From the NCBI GenBank assembly GCA_963546395.1, contig CAUUMS010000007.1, forward strand, positions 1 through 64,000: a DNA stretch of 64,000 bases, given 5' to 3'. The notes beneath the pieces are model-generated. The model did not search any database. It had not been told where the DNA came from and was given only the letters and a program-made list of their open reading frames with translations. Of this stretch, positions 43,986 through 53,359 are shown piece by piece. Position 1 is the first letter of the stretch. Each line of letters opens with the position of its first letter. Position numbers and translations under genes: made by a program. Source of the stretch: Bacteroides_D sp963546395. GTDB taxonomy: Bacteria > Bacteroidota > Bacteroidia > Bacteroidales > CAJPTX01.

Positions 43986-44744
43986 ATGGTAACAGACCCT
44001 ATGGAGCCCGAGGAAGCGAACATAGTCACGCCAGAAGAGGGCGAGCGCGCTGTGGTGGTGCACCTGGCGGGTGCTAGCGTGGCGCAAGATGGCACCCCGG
44101 TGCTAAGCCAGGTTGACCTGGAGGTTCGGGCGGGCGACTTCGTGTTCCTCACGGGTCGAGTGGGCTCGGGTAAGAGCAGCCTCATCGGGCTGCTGACGGG
44201 GCAACTCCCACTCCAAGAGGGAGAGGGGGAGGTATGCGGGTTCGACTTAGCGCGCCTCAAGTCCCGAGATATCCCCTACCTGCGCCGTCAACTCGGCATC
44301 ATATTCCAGGACTTCAAGCTGCTACCCGACCGCAATGTGGCGAAGAATCTACGCTTTGCCCTACGGGCCACGGGGTGGCGCAATGGGGCTGCCATCGAGC
44401 AACGGATAACCGACGTGCTCGAGCAGGTGGGCTTGCTCGATAAGATGGACAAGATGCCCAATCAGCTCTCGGGGGGCGAGCAGCAACGTGTGGCCATTGC
44501 GCGCGCCGTGCTGAATGAGCCCGCCCTGCTGCTGGCGGATGAGCCAACTGGTAACCTAGATCCTGAGACCTCGGAGGGCATCCTGGAGCTCCTAGTTGAG
44601 CTGGCGCAGCGGGGCGCAGCCGTCATCATGGCAACGCATAACTACGGGATTGTAAACCGCTACACGGCTCGTACATATCAGTGCGAGCAGGGCCGACTGA
44701 GCGAGGTTGACCGCATGGTCACGCTAGACTTTTCGGACTTATAA
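43986..44744 (+). CDS. ftsE: FtsE-like ABC transporter ATPase
   Basis: 252 aa. Walker A GRVGSGKSS, Q-loop FQDFKLL, signature LSGGEQQRVAIARA, Walker B LLLADEPTGNLD, and H-loop THNYGI. The LPDRNVAKNLRFAL stretch is characteristic of FtsE, which with FtsX controls peptidoglycan hydrolases at the division septum. The extra 30 N-terminal residues are acidic. No ftsX lies beside it; the permease must be encoded elsewhere. The ATG starts 4 nt after the pgk stop. Confidence 0.9.
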   Translation: MVTDPMEPEEANIVTPEEGERAVVVHLAGASVAQDGTPVLSQVDLEVRAGDFVFLTGRVGSGKSSLIGLLTGQLPLQEGEGEVCGFDLARLKSRDIPYLRRQLGIIFQDFKLLPDRNVAKNLRFALRATGWRNGAAIEQRITDVLEQVGLLDKMDKMPNQLSGGEQQRVAIARAVLNEPALLLADEPTGNLDPETSEGILELLVELAQRGAAVIMATHNYGIVNRYTARTYQCEQGRLSEVDRMVTLDFSDL

Positions 44745-44795
44745 CCCACGATGTGAGGCACCCCGGTAAAACGTATCAACACGGAGCAGCGCAGC

Positions 44796-44960
44796 ATGAT
44801 GAGAAGGTACCAGTGCGACGTTTGCGAGTACATCTACGACCCTGAGGAGGGCGATATAGAGCACGACGTTGAGCCGGGGACTGACTTCGAGAGCCTGCCG
44901 GACGACTGGGTTTGCCCGCTCTGCGGCGTAGGTAAGGAGGAGTTTTCACCCGTCGAATAG
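44796..44960 (+). CDS. Rubredoxin
   Basis: 54 aa one-iron electron carrier. Two Cys pairs coordinate Fe: YQCDVCEYIYDPEEGD and DDWVCPLCGVGKEEF. The residues between (GTDFESLPDDW) follow the rubredoxin pattern. Typical partners are superoxide reductase, rubrerythrin or oxidoreductases that protect anaerobes from oxygen; none is adjacent. It lies between the ftsE-like gene and kbl on the same strand. Confidence 0.95.
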   Translation: MMRRYQCDVCEYIYDPEEGDIEHDVEPGTDFESLPDDWVCPLCGVGKEEFSPVE

Positions 44961-45063
44961 CATAGCCATGAGCCCTGCGGATCTGCGGGTATCGACGCAT
45001 TGCCCCACGGCGAGTAGCATTCCATAAGGTAATCACAGACAACACGCAAAAGGCGAGTAAGTC

Positions 45064-46254
45064 ATGTACGGTAAATTGCAAGAGCATCTGGCCAGGGAGC
45101 TGGCCGCCATCGAAGAGGCCGGCCTCTACAAGCGCGAGCGCCTCATTTGCACCCCCCAAGGGGCTGACATCAAGGTGAGCACCGGCGAAGACGTGCTGAA
45201 CTTCTGCGCCAACAACTACCTGGGGCTCTCCGATGATCCCCGCGTTATTGAGGCCGCAAAGCGCATGATGGACACGCGGGGATACGGCATGTCATCGGTG
45301 CGTTTCATCTGCGGCACGCAGGATAAGCATCGTGAGCTAGAGCAGGCTATTGCCAAGTTCTTTGGGCTGGATGATTCCATCCTGTACATAGCCTGCTTCG
45401 ATGCAAACGGAGGCGTATTCGAACCGCTGTTCGGTGAGGAGGATGCCATCATTTCCGATGCGCTCAACCATGCATCCATCATCGACGGGGTGCGTCTATG
45501 CAAGGCCAAACGCTACCGCTACGCCAACGCGGACATGGGCGAGCTGGAGAAATGTCTCCAGGAGGCCCAGACGCAACGGTTCCGCATCATTGTCACCGAT
45601 GGGGTGTTCTCCATGGATGGTAATGTGGCACCGCTGGATCGCATCGTGGAGCTGGCTAAGAAGTACGATGCGCTGGTAATGGTGGATGAGAGCCACTCGG
45701 CCGGCGTGGTAGGTGCTACGGGGCACGGTGTCACTGAGCTCTACAAGCTCCAGGGGCAGGTTGACATCATCACCGGCACGCTAGGTAAGGCCTTCGGGGG
45801 CGGTTGTGGCGGATTCACCGCGGCAAGGCAAGAGGTGGTGGACATGCTACGCCAGCGTTCACGGCCCTACCTGTTCTCGAATTCCGTGCCACCGCCCGTG
45901 GTGGGAGCTAGCCTCGAGGTGTTCCGCATGCTGGAGCAGGATCATTCGATCCACGAGCGTCTGGTGCGCAACACCGAGTATTTCAAGGAGAAGATGCTGG
46001 CGGCAGGCTTCGACATCAAGCCTTCGCAGAGTGCCATCCTGGCTGTGATGCTGTACGACGCCAAGTTGTCGCAGGTGATGGCTAGCGATCTGCTCAAGGA
46101 GGGGATCTACGTCACTGGGTTCTACTACCCAGTGGTACCCAAGGAGCAGGCTCGTATCCGCGTGCAGGTGTCGGCGGCTCACAAGCCTGAGCACCTCGAC
46201 CGCTGCGTAGAAGCCTTCATCAAGGTAGCCCGCAAGCACAACGTGCTAGAGTAG
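45064..46254 (+). CDS. kbl: Glycine C-acetyltransferase (2-amino-3-ketobutyrate CoA ligase)
   Basis: 396 aa alpha-oxoamine synthase family, PLP-dependent. NFCANNYLGLSDDPRVIEAAK, GYGMSSVRFICGTQDKHRELE, SDALNHASIIDGVRL, DGVFSMDGNVAPLD, DESHSAGVVG, and the PLP lysine in TGTLGKAFGG (Lys242). The ICGTQ and length match Kbl better than BioF or serine palmitoyltransferase, though the latter is common in Bacteroidetes and should be excluded by phylogeny. No tdh gene is adjacent. A terminator follows. Confidence 0.88.
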   Translation: MYGKLQEHLARELAAIEEAGLYKRERLICTPQGADIKVSTGEDVLNFCANNYLGLSDDPRVIEAAKRMMDTRGYGMSSVRFICGTQDKHRELEQAIAKFFGLDDSILYIACFDANGGVFEPLFGEEDAIISDALNHASIIDGVRLCKAKRYRYANADMGELEKCLQEAQTQRFRIIVTDGVFSMDGNVAPLDRIVELAKKYDALVMVDESHSAGVVGATGHGVTELYKLQGQVDIITGTLGKAFGGGCGGFTAARQEVVDMLRQRSRPYLFSNSVPPPVVGASLEVFRMLEQDHSIHERLVRNTEYFKEKMLAAGFDIKPSQSAILAVMLYDAKLSQVMASDLLKEGIYVTGFYYPVVPKEQARIRVQVSAAHKPEHLDRCVEAFIKVARKHNVLE

Positions 46255-46269
46255 CATTGCACTCGCATT

Positions 46270-46316
46270 AGAGCCCCCTTTGCCGGCTGTATTGCTGCGC
46301 AGAGGGGGCTCTTTGC
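46270..46316 (+). terminator. Terminator of kbl
   Basis: AGAGCCCCCT … AGGGGGCTCT hairpin followed by TTGC, 16 nt past the stop; the T-tract is short. Confidence 0.65.
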
Positions 46317-46423
46317 TATGCGTAGGGCGTGCAGGCGAGCCCTTAAGCACTGCAAGGGGGCTATGCGCCACAGGGAACTGGGTAGATTGCAACGGGAGGT
46401 GTGGTGCAGCTGAGATTCGGGCA

Positions 46424-46605
46424 AATAAAAAAGTGGGCTGGCGATCGGAACAACCAGCCCACCCACTATAGTTTTTTGTATAGGGTGTCTCTTGCGGTAT
46501 TACCCGGCAAGAGGATTCTCACCCAACGCACTCATGAAGACGAACCCAACCGATAGTGTCTCTTCCATACGGACACGAGCGATGATTAAGAAGTAGAACC
46601 AATCG
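46424..46605 (-). ncRNA. Structured small RNA with 6S-like architecture
   Basis: Minus-strand RNA of about 182 nt bounded by a TACATTTG -7 box (46611-46618) and a strong terminator (stem 46433-46441/46454-46462, U-tract to 46424). No reading frame fits. Internal hairpins: GTGTC/GACAC; a long arm GGGTG … TCTTG-CCGG/CCG-CAAGA … CACCC; and CTATA/TATAG. The first 8 nt (GCGAUUGG) can pair with CCGAUCGC in the terminator loop, giving a closing stem that would compete with termination. Size, closing stem and long central arm resemble 6S RNA, but I cannot confirm the family. It may equally be an unclassified Bacteroidales RNA. Confidence 0.6.
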
Positions 46606-46610
46606 CATTG

Positions 46611-46618
46611 CAAATGTA
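46611..46618 (-). promoter_or_regulatory. -7 promoter box of the small RNA
   Basis: TACATTTG on the minus strand; transcription start expected near 46605. Confidence 0.6.
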
Positions 46619-46744
46619 GGTATTGATCCGATCGGCAGGAGGTTCAAAACCCTAATATGGTGGTCAATCTATAGGTGGTGTTGATGAACGGTCGGAGGTG
46701 GGCTGTAGAAAGTTTCAAGCCCTCCATCGTGTCCGATAATTTAT

Positions 46745-46752
46745 TACCTTTG
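46745..46752 (+). promoter_or_regulatory. -7 promoter box of the aminotransferase gene
   Basis: TACCTTTG, 55 nt before the ATG at 46808. Confidence 0.65.
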
Positions 46753-46807
46753 CCTTACAGCTACGCGCGTAGCCATTTGCTAACCCCATAGAAACAGCCC
46801 ATTCGCC

Positions 46808-48007
46808 ATGCTACAACTATCTGACATCGTACAGCGCATGCCGGCTTCGCCTATCCGCAAGCTAGCCCCCTACGCCAATGCCGCCAAAAGCCGCGGCATC
46901 AAGGTGTACCATCTCAACATTGGTCAGCCAGACATTGTAACACCCCAGTGCGCACTCGATGCAGTGCGGGAGAACCAGCTGTCTGTGGTTGCCTACAGCG
47001 ATTCGGCGGGTAATGCTAGCTATCGGCAAGGGCTGGTGGAGTACTACAAGAACATTGGCATTGAGGTAGGCACAGGCGATATCATCGTCACGAATGGTGG
47101 ATCGGAGGGGATCATCTTCGCCTTTGCGGCCTGCATGAATCCGGGCGAGGAGGTGATAATTCCCGAGCCGTTCTACGCCAATTACAACGGGTTCGCCACG
47201 CAGACGGGGGCCGTGGTGGTACCCATCCCCTCGTCCATAGACAATGACTACGCATTGCCTCCCATCGAGGAGTTTGAGAAGCGTATCACGCCCCGCACGA
47301 GGGCTATCGTCGTGTGCAATCCGAATAATCCCACGGGCTACCTCTACTCGAAGGAGGAGATTATGCGCCTGGGCGACATTGCCAAGCGTCACAACCTCTA
47401 CCTGCTGGCTGACGAGGTGTATCGTGAGTTCTGCTACGACGGACAAGAGCACTTCTCGGTGATGCAGATCCCGGGGCTTGAAGAGAATACCGTGCTCCTT
47501 GACTCTGTGTCGAAGCGGTATAGCCTATGTGGCGCACGCATTGGAGCCATCATCTCGCGCAACAAAGCCCTCATGGCTGGCATCATGAAGTTTGCCCAGG
47601 CCCGCCTTTGCTCCTCTTCCTACGGGCAGATAGCCGCCGAGACTGCCATGAAGGCCCCAAAAGACTACTTCGAGGGTGTGTACAACGAGTACATCGCCCG
47701 GCGTAACTTCATGGTAGGGGCGCTTAATGCCATGGAGGGTGTTTACTCCCCTATGCCCCGTGGAGCCTTCTACACCACAGTGCGCCTGCCAGTGGACGAT
47801 GCCGACAAGTTTGCCCTCTGGCTCCTCGAGTCATTCGAGCATCAGAAGCAGACCGTCATGCTTGCTCCAGCCTCAGGGTTCTACGCAACCCCAGGCCTCG
47901 GGAAGAATGAAGCTCGTCTAGCCTACGTGCTGAACATTGATGATCTGCGTAAGGCCATGGAAACGCTGGACGTGGCCCTAAAGCAGTACCCAGGTCGTAC
48001 GTGCTAA
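46808..48007 (+). CDS. Class I PLP-dependent aminotransferase
   Basis: 399 aa fold-type I aminotransferase, aspartate aminotransferase-like. YHLNIGQPDIVTPQCALDAV, VTNGGSEGIIFAFAA, NPNNPTGYLYSKEE, LADEVYREF, PLP lysine in DSVSKRYSLCGARIG (Lys236), and GAFYTTVRLP. The family includes aspartate, tyrosine and alanine aminotransferases, and the substrate is not decidable from sequence. The stop is 62 nt before the chosen NamZ start. Confidence 0.9.
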   Translation: MLQLSDIVQRMPASPIRKLAPYANAAKSRGIKVYHLNIGQPDIVTPQCALDAVRENQLSVVAYSDSAGNASYRQGLVEYYKNIGIEVGTGDIIVTNGGSEGIIFAFAACMNPGEEVIIPEPFYANYNGFATQTGAVVVPIPSSIDNDYALPPIEEFEKRITPRTRAIVVCNPNNPTGYLYSKEEIMRLGDIAKRHNLYLLADEVYREFCYDGQEHFSVMQIPGLEENTVLLDSVSKRYSLCGARIGAIISRNKALMAGIMKFAQARLCSSSYGQIAAETAMKAPKDYFEGVYNEYIARRNFMVGALNAMEGVYSPMPRGAFYTTVRLPVDDADKFALWLLESFEHQKQTVMLAPASGFYATPGLGKNEARLAYVLNIDDLRKAMETLDVALKQYPGRTC

Positions 48008-48069
48008 GCATCGAGAGAGCGCAAGAAGTGTTCGCCGCACGTGAGCAGGGCTTTCGCATTGCGAGGGCA

Positions 48070-49272
48070 ATGGGGAAAACGTATCTCCTCATTGCCCTCG
48101 CATTTTGGACACTGATCCCAGCGTATGTCTCCTCAAAGGAGGCTGAAACTGGAAGACGGGATTCAACGATACGTATGGGTGCTGAGCGGCTAGAGCTCTA
48201 CTTGCCCAGCCTACAGGGGAAACGGGTCGGACTTGTCTGCAATCATGCGAGCCTGCTGGGAGACACCCTACTACTCCCCGATGCGCTCACAGCCCATGGG
48301 GTGAATGTTGTCCGTCTGTTCACGCCAGAACATGGGCTCACGGGTACAGCTGACGCTGGGGAGCACGTGAAGCATGGGTATGATGCCAAACGTCGCATTG
48401 AGGTGGTAAGCCTCTACGGCCAGCAACGCAAGCCTTCCGCCCACCAGATGCGTGGGATTGACGTGATGGTATTCGACTTACAGGACGTAGGCGTACGCTG
48501 CTACACATACGTGAGCACGCTCCAATACGTGATCGACGCTTGCATCGAGTACCACGTCTCACTCATCGTACTCGATCGTCCTAATCCTAACGGGCACTAC
48601 GTGGCAGGCCCTATCCTGCAACCAGCCTATCGCTCATTCGTGGGCATGCACACCGTGCCATGGGTGCATGGGCTCACCATGGGTGAATTTGCCCGCATGA
48701 TTCAGGGCGAGTGGCTACCCAAAGGGCCACAGTCGTTGCAGCTCACAGTTATCCCATGCTCGGGCTACACCCACGCAACACGCTACAAGCCCCCAGTCCC
48801 CCCGTCGCCTAATCTACCCAATGAGCAATCCATACTGCTCTACCCCACTCTAGCCCTATTCGAGGGGACAACGATGAGCGTTGGCCGAGGAACAGACTGG
48901 CCGTTCCAGGTACTAGGCAGTCCCGATGTGCAGGGGTTGCCATTCACCTTCACACCCCAGGCACGGCCTGGGGCTACGCAGCCCCCATACCTTGGTAGGC
49001 TATGCCGGGGGATAGACCTACGGATGCATAGCGTGGACTCCCTGCGGGCAGATACAGTCATACGCCTAGAGCTACTCCAGGAGATGCGCAGGCACAGCCC
49101 CAAAGGACAAGCGTTCTTCAACACATTTTTTACCCGACTGGCTGGGACACCCGCCCTGCGGAAAGCTCTCGAGGCGGATAGCTCTGCCGACAGCATTCGG
49201 GCGAGTTGGCAAAACGAGCTCACCGCTTACCGCCGCATGCGAGCAAAATACTTGCTATACCCCGAGCGTTAA
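48070..49272 (+). CDS. namZ: NamZ-type exo-beta-N-acetylmuramidase (DUF1343)
   Basis: 400 aa. Family members cleave N-acetylmuramic acid from peptidoglycan fragments. Landmarks: GKRVGLVCNHASLLGDTLLLPDAL, NVVRLFTPEHGLTGTADAGEHV, VSLYGQQRKP, DVMVFDLQDVGVRCYTYVSTL, VLDRPNPNG, PWVHGLTMGEFARMI, and LFEGTTMSVGRGTDWPFQVLGSP. A signal peptide (LLIALAFWTLIPAYVSS) begins at the ATG 48070; GTG 48001 in the same frame overlaps the previous gene and is less likely. Role: recycling of muropeptides, important in MurNAc-auxotrophic Bacteroidales such as Tannerella. Confidence 0.92.
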   Translation: MGKTYLLIALAFWTLIPAYVSSKEAETGRRDSTIRMGAERLELYLPSLQGKRVGLVCNHASLLGDTLLLPDALTAHGVNVVRLFTPEHGLTGTADAGEHVKHGYDAKRRIEVVSLYGQQRKPSAHQMRGIDVMVFDLQDVGVRCYTYVSTLQYVIDACIEYHVSLIVLDRPNPNGHYVAGPILQPAYRSFVGMHTVPWVHGLTMGEFARMIQGEWLPKGPQSLQLTVIPCSGYTHATRYKPPVPPSPNLPNEQSILLYPTLALFEGTTMSVGRGTDWPFQVLGSPDVQGLPFTFTPQARPGATQPPYLGRLCRGIDLRMHSVDSLRADTVIRLELLQEMRRHSPKGQAFFNTFFTRLAGTPALRKALEADSSADSIRASWQNELTAYRRMRAKYLLYPER

Positions 49273-49344
49273 GCTCACCATACCGGGGTCAACAGTATCC
49301 GAGGCCTTAAGTCCCATCGCCATACGCATTCCAGAACTCACACC

Positions 49345-50766
49345 ATGATAGGCCGAGCCGCTCGATACATCCCCCTCGCTTTAACTGCATCTATCGTCCT
49401 GCTTGCTGGGCTCATCACACCTAGTACTGCTCTCGGCTTTACACCCAATCGCAATACCCCTCTTCTCGAGCAGGTGAACGATCGTGCATTGCAAGGCATT
49501 CACCTTTCTGTGAACGGATGGCCCCTGGCACCACCCATACAGGTTCTTGACCAGATGGCCCCTATCGTGCTCTCATTCGACCGCATTGGCAATGAGACTC
49601 CTACGTACACCTACCAGATCATCCATTGCGATGCCCATTGGCACCCGTCCGATCTCATCCCGTCCGATTACATAGAGGGCTTCCCATCGAATACGCTCCC
49701 ATTCCCTGCCATGTCAGTGGCTACCACCACGCCCTTTGCCCACTACGAGCTCCGTATCCCTAATGAGGATATACGTCTCAAGCTATCGGGTAACTACGCC
49801 CTACTCCTCTTCCGGGACGACGATGACAATAACCCTATCCTAGTCCGCCATTTTGCCATATGCGAGCAGATGGCCCCGACGCAGCTCATGGTGCATCGTT
49901 TGCCTGGTGACAAGCGCACCACATACCAACGGCTAGAGGTGAAAGTGCACACGGCTCGTCTCGGTGGCTCACACCTTCTGGCGAATGACCTCACCGTAGT
50001 CACACGCCAGAATTGGTACACCGGTTGCCAATCCACCCTCGCCCAGCCCACCAGCTACGAAGAGCCCGATGTGCTACAGTACGGCAATGCCTTCACTGGG
50101 CTATGGCCTGCGGGTAACGAATGGCGCATGCTGAACATACAATCGCTACACCTGGCCGTCGATCGCATTGCGAGCATCGATCAGCGGGATGGTTCCTACC
50201 AGGTAGAACTACACCCCGATGGCCCTCGTGATGCTGCAAGCTACAGTGGAGAGGCCGATCTCAACGGTTACTGGGCCGACGGGTATGCTGGCGATTGGAA
50301 GATAACAAAAGGCCCTAACAACTATCAACCCCTTGAGAGCGACTACGCCTGGGTGTACTTCTCCTACCGCCCGCCGACGAGCACGGTATACGAAGACAGC
50401 ATCTACCTCCAGATAGCTAACCTAGGCAAGAACGGTGCCGGGGTACCCATGCATTTCAACCCGTCACGAGGCCAGCATGAGGTCAGCGTGCGCCTCAAGC
50501 AAGGAGTCTACAGCTACCGTTACGTGTTACACCGTAACGCTGGCATCCCGCCCATCTCTGAATCATCGGCTAACGGCTCCGCAGCATCCCCCAAGACACT
50601 CAGTGGCACATCCTGTGGCGACCCGTGCCCCACAGAGGGGTGTTATGCCGACACGGAGAATGAGTACAATGCGCTCGTCTACTATCGGCCCCCCAGCGAG
50701 CGGTATGACCGTCTAGTGGGCTGGGGACGATACGCCCCCGTTAAGCAGAGACAGCAGCTTCGTTAG
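49345..50766 (+). CDS. DUF5103 protein, T9SS Plug-like
   Basis: 473 aa secreted protein: signal peptide to about residue 30, then a DUF5103 body. FDRIGNETPTYTYQIIHCDAHWHPSDLIPSDYIEGFPSN is characteristic, as are HYELRIPNEDIRLKLSGNYALLLF and LKQGVYSYRYVL. In Flavobacterium this family includes Plug, which seals the periplasmic side of the SprA translocon of type IX secretion. A Gly/Ser/Cys-rich insertion near the C-terminus (SESSANGSAASPKTLSGTSC) is unusual. Together with the PorE-like gene it supports a T9SS-positive organism. Confidence 0.88.
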   Translation: MIGRAARYIPLALTASIVLLAGLITPSTALGFTPNRNTPLLEQVNDRALQGIHLSVNGWPLAPPIQVLDQMAPIVLSFDRIGNETPTYTYQIIHCDAHWHPSDLIPSDYIEGFPSNTLPFPAMSVATTTPFAHYELRIPNEDIRLKLSGNYALLLFRDDDDNNPILVRHFAICEQMAPTQLMVHRLPGDKRTTYQRLEVKVHTARLGGSHLLANDLTVVTRQNWYTGCQSTLAQPTSYEEPDVLQYGNAFTGLWPAGNEWRMLNIQSLHLAVDRIASIDQRDGSYQVELHPDGPRDAASYSGEADLNGYWADGYAGDWKITKGPNNYQPLESDYAWVYFSYRPPTSTVYEDSIYLQIANLGKNGAGVPMHFNPSRGQHEVSVRLKQGVYSYRYVLHRNAGIPPISESSANGSAASPKTLSGTSCGDPCPTEGCYADTENEYNALVYYRPPSERYDRLVGWGRYAPVKQRQQLR

Positions 50767-50799
50767 CCTCAGCAGCACTGCCTGTCAGGTATTGCGGTA

Positions 50800-50843
50800 G
50801 GCGTAGGCCCATTCAGTGCACCAGGCCAAATCTCTACGCCTTT
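50800..50843. terminator. Possible shared terminator between Plug-like and TonB receptor genes
   Basis: GGCGTAG … CTACGCC stem followed by TTT, with a nested GGCC pair; the two genes converge here. Weak. Confidence 0.35.
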
Positions 50844-50878
50844 AGGCCGATGCGCCAAGGGCGTTCAATCCCTTCTCC

Positions 50879-53359
50879 CTAGAATCCCCACACGAGTCTC
50901 ACGTTGAGACTGCGGGCCGTCAGGTAATTGGGCACTGCGAGCTGCCCTCGTTGCCCATTGAGCTGTGGTACAGTCACCCAGAGGTAGGAGGCCGTATTGG
51001 CAAAGTTGAGCAGGTTGTACACCTCAAGCATTGCGGATAGCTCCCTCAGCCAGCTGGCCCGACTGAGCCATGGTGCCGTGTAAGCCGCATCCTTCAGGAT
51101 GTAGGAGAAGCCTATATCCACCCGCTTGTACGAGGGCAAACGCACCTGCTTTACGTAGGGCGCATCAGGCTGTCCCACGGGAATACCCGTGGCGTAATGC
51201 GCTGATAGATGCACACGAATGTACGGGGCGTGCGGTATGTGATCCTCCAGGAAGAGCGAAAGGGCAAAACGTTGATCGGAGGGCATAGGCATCCACCCCG
51301 TAGGTGCGGCCACGCCATTGGGCTGCAACACGGGCTCAGTAAAGCGCATTTGCGCATTCAACAGCGAGATGCTCACCCACGACTCAGCACCTGCGACCAG
51401 CTCACCATGCAGCTTGGCATCCCATCCCATAATGCGCCCTTGCCCCACGTCCATGGCCTCATACTGCAACCCCAGATTCTCCTGGCTGTAGGGCACAAGG
51501 TGCGCTATACGCTTCATGTAGAGCTCCGTCTGCAAATGGAATGGATGGTCGAACATCTCAAAGCGCCAGCGTGCTCCAATTAGCGCCTGTAGAGCTCGCT
51601 GAGGACGTAGCGACGGATGGAGTGCCCCCTGCCGATCGCGCATCTCACGGTAGAACGGGTACTGGTAGTACAGCCCTCCTGCTGCGTAGAAGGAGAGGGC
51701 TCTATTGCGTGCCGGCACCAGAGTGACTGCCCCCCGGGGGCTGAACCGAATGGCCCGCATCTGCTCACGGGCCGATAGCCGGCCCCCTAACTCCACGGTT
51801 ATCTCATTGCCACCCCAGTCAGCCTGCCAGGATCCCTGCACGTAGGCAGCATGACGGTAGAGCTCAAGCTGCCTCGCATCGCGCACAAGGTTCGCATTAC
51901 GAAACCCAAGCCCCCCACGCGGGAGCGCATAGCCGGCACTATCCAGCAGATGCCACTCACGCAGATCGTGCCCCATATGGCGCATAGAGCTCTCCACCCC
52001 ACCCTCTAGCTGCCAGTCGTCCCCTGCGTACCCCGCACGCCAAGTGGCCGTGTAGAGCTGTGCCTGAAAATAATTGCGCGCATGATCCAGACTCCCCCCG
52101 ATACCCACGTTAGCCACGCTGTCGTGAGGCCGAATGGGTGCTGACGAATCCTGTATATCGCTCAGCCAGTACTCACCCAGTATGTCAAACGTCTCGCTCT
52201 CGGCAAGGAATGTAGCCCCCAGATGCCCCCCTGTCCACCAGGACGACCCGGGCTGCTGCCAGCGTACGCCCAGCGAGGCGAATCCGGACAGATACGCATC
52301 ACGCTCCTGCCCCTCGTAGTAGACATTCATCGTGAGCAGCGAGCCAGCCCCAGCCCCGAACACCGTGGTCTTATTGCTGGGCACGAAGTGGTACTCATTG
52401 CGCATCAGACCACCCAGCAGGCTCACCTCCAAGCCCGGGACGGGCGTATACATCAGCTTCCCCTGCAAATCGATGTAGTTGGGCCGGTAGTCCCCCTTAG
52501 TGTCCGTGGTGTTCAGCAGCAGACGTGTGTTCTTGTAGCGCACCCCCAGCAATCCTCCCACCCTCGCCGAGGGCGAGTACCCCTCGAGGGCTGCCCGATT
52601 CTCTAGCAAGCCCAGCTGCAAACGGGCCCCGTAGCGTTTCGGTGTTCGGTAGTGCACGCTGAGCACCGATGACATCTTGTCGCCATGGCGTGCTGGGAAC
52701 GCTCCAGCCGAAAAGTCGAGACTTGAGACTAGATCCGAATTTATCGCCGATAGCCCTTCCTGATTGCCGCTGCGTACCAGCGAGGGGCGATACACCTCCA
52801 CCCCATCCACGTACACCAGGTTCTCATCGAATGATCCCCCGCGCACCGAGTACTGCGAGCTCAGCTCATTGCGAGCACTCACCCCAGGCAGCGTCTTCAG
52901 CAGTGACTCTACGCCCCCGATGGCCGTGGGAATAGCTATGATCCCCTTTGCTGTCAGGCGTTCCACCGTGGCAGCCGGCCTCTGCTGCCCTGAGGCCACG
53001 TGCACCGTGGCAATATCCACTGCTACACCCTCCAGGGTCACGTTGCATGCGATGGCATTTACCGCCGCATCCACCCGCAGCAGGGTATCAACCGTGGCGT
53101 GGCCAAGCAGCATAAACTGAATGCGCAGCGACTGCGCATCCTGGGGCAAAGAAGCCCGCAGGTGATACTGCCCATTCGCATCGCTCAGCGTAGCCCCCGA
53201 GGCCCCCACGGCAACGATGCTAGCATCGGGCAAGGGACGACCCGCCGTGTCGCGCACCAAGCCCGATACCCGCACGTGACGCTGCCCCAATACCCCTAGC
53301 GGTAGCAGCACGAGGGCTATCAGAATGAGCCCGTAGCAGCAATATCCCCCTCTCAGCAC
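50879..53359 (-). CDS. TonB-dependent receptor with carboxypeptidase-like N-terminal domain
   Basis: About 826 aa. Signal peptide YGLILIALVLLPLGVLGQ, a beta-sandwich (VSGLVRDTAGRPLPDASIVAVG … GQYHL), plug domain (IPTAIGGVESLLKTLPGVSARNELSSQYSVRGGSFDENLVYVDGVEVYRPSLV), then a beta-barrel ending SLNVRLVWGF. The ATPase-coupled TonB system drives uptake; the substrate is unknown and no SusD partner exists. GTG at 53359 overlaps the maf stop by 7 nt and puts the signal peptide at the start; ATG at 53422 adds 21 unlikely residues. Confidence 0.9.
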   Translation of the reverse strand: MLRGGYCCYGLILIALVLLPLGVLGQRHVRVSGLVRDTAGRPLPDASIVAVGASGATLSDANGQYHLRASLPQDAQSLRIQFMLLGHATVDTLLRVDAAVNAIACNVTLEGVAVDIATVHVASGQQRPAATVERLTAKGIIAIPTAIGGVESLLKTLPGVSARNELSSQYSVRGGSFDENLVYVDGVEVYRPSLVRSGNQEGLSAINSDLVSSLDFSAGAFPARHGDKMSSVLSVHYRTPKRYGARLQLGLLENRAALEGYSPSARVGGLLGVRYKNTRLLLNTTDTKGDYRPNYIDLQGKLMYTPVPGLEVSLLGGLMRNEYHFVPSNKTTVFGAGAGSLLTMNVYYEGQERDAYLSGFASLGVRWQQPGSSWWTGGHLGATFLAESETFDILGEYWLSDIQDSSAPIRPHDSVANVGIGGSLDHARNYFQAQLYTATWRAGYAGDDWQLEGGVESSMRHMGHDLREWHLLDSAGYALPRGGLGFRNANLVRDARQLELYRHAAYVQGSWQADWGGNEITVELGGRLSAREQMRAIRFSPRGAVTLVPARNRALSFYAAGGLYYQYPFYREMRDRQGALHPSLRPQRALQALIGARWRFEMFDHPFHLQTELYMKRIAHLVPYSQENLGLQYEAMDVGQGRIMGWDAKLHGELVAGAESWVSISLLNAQMRFTEPVLQPNGVAAPTGWMPMPSDQRFALSLFLEDHIPHAPYIRVHLSAHYATGIPVGQPDAPYVKQVRLPSYKRVDIGFSYILKDAAYTAPWLSRASWLRELSAMLEVYNLLNFANTASYLWVTVPQLNGQRGQLAVPNYLTARSLNVRLVWGF

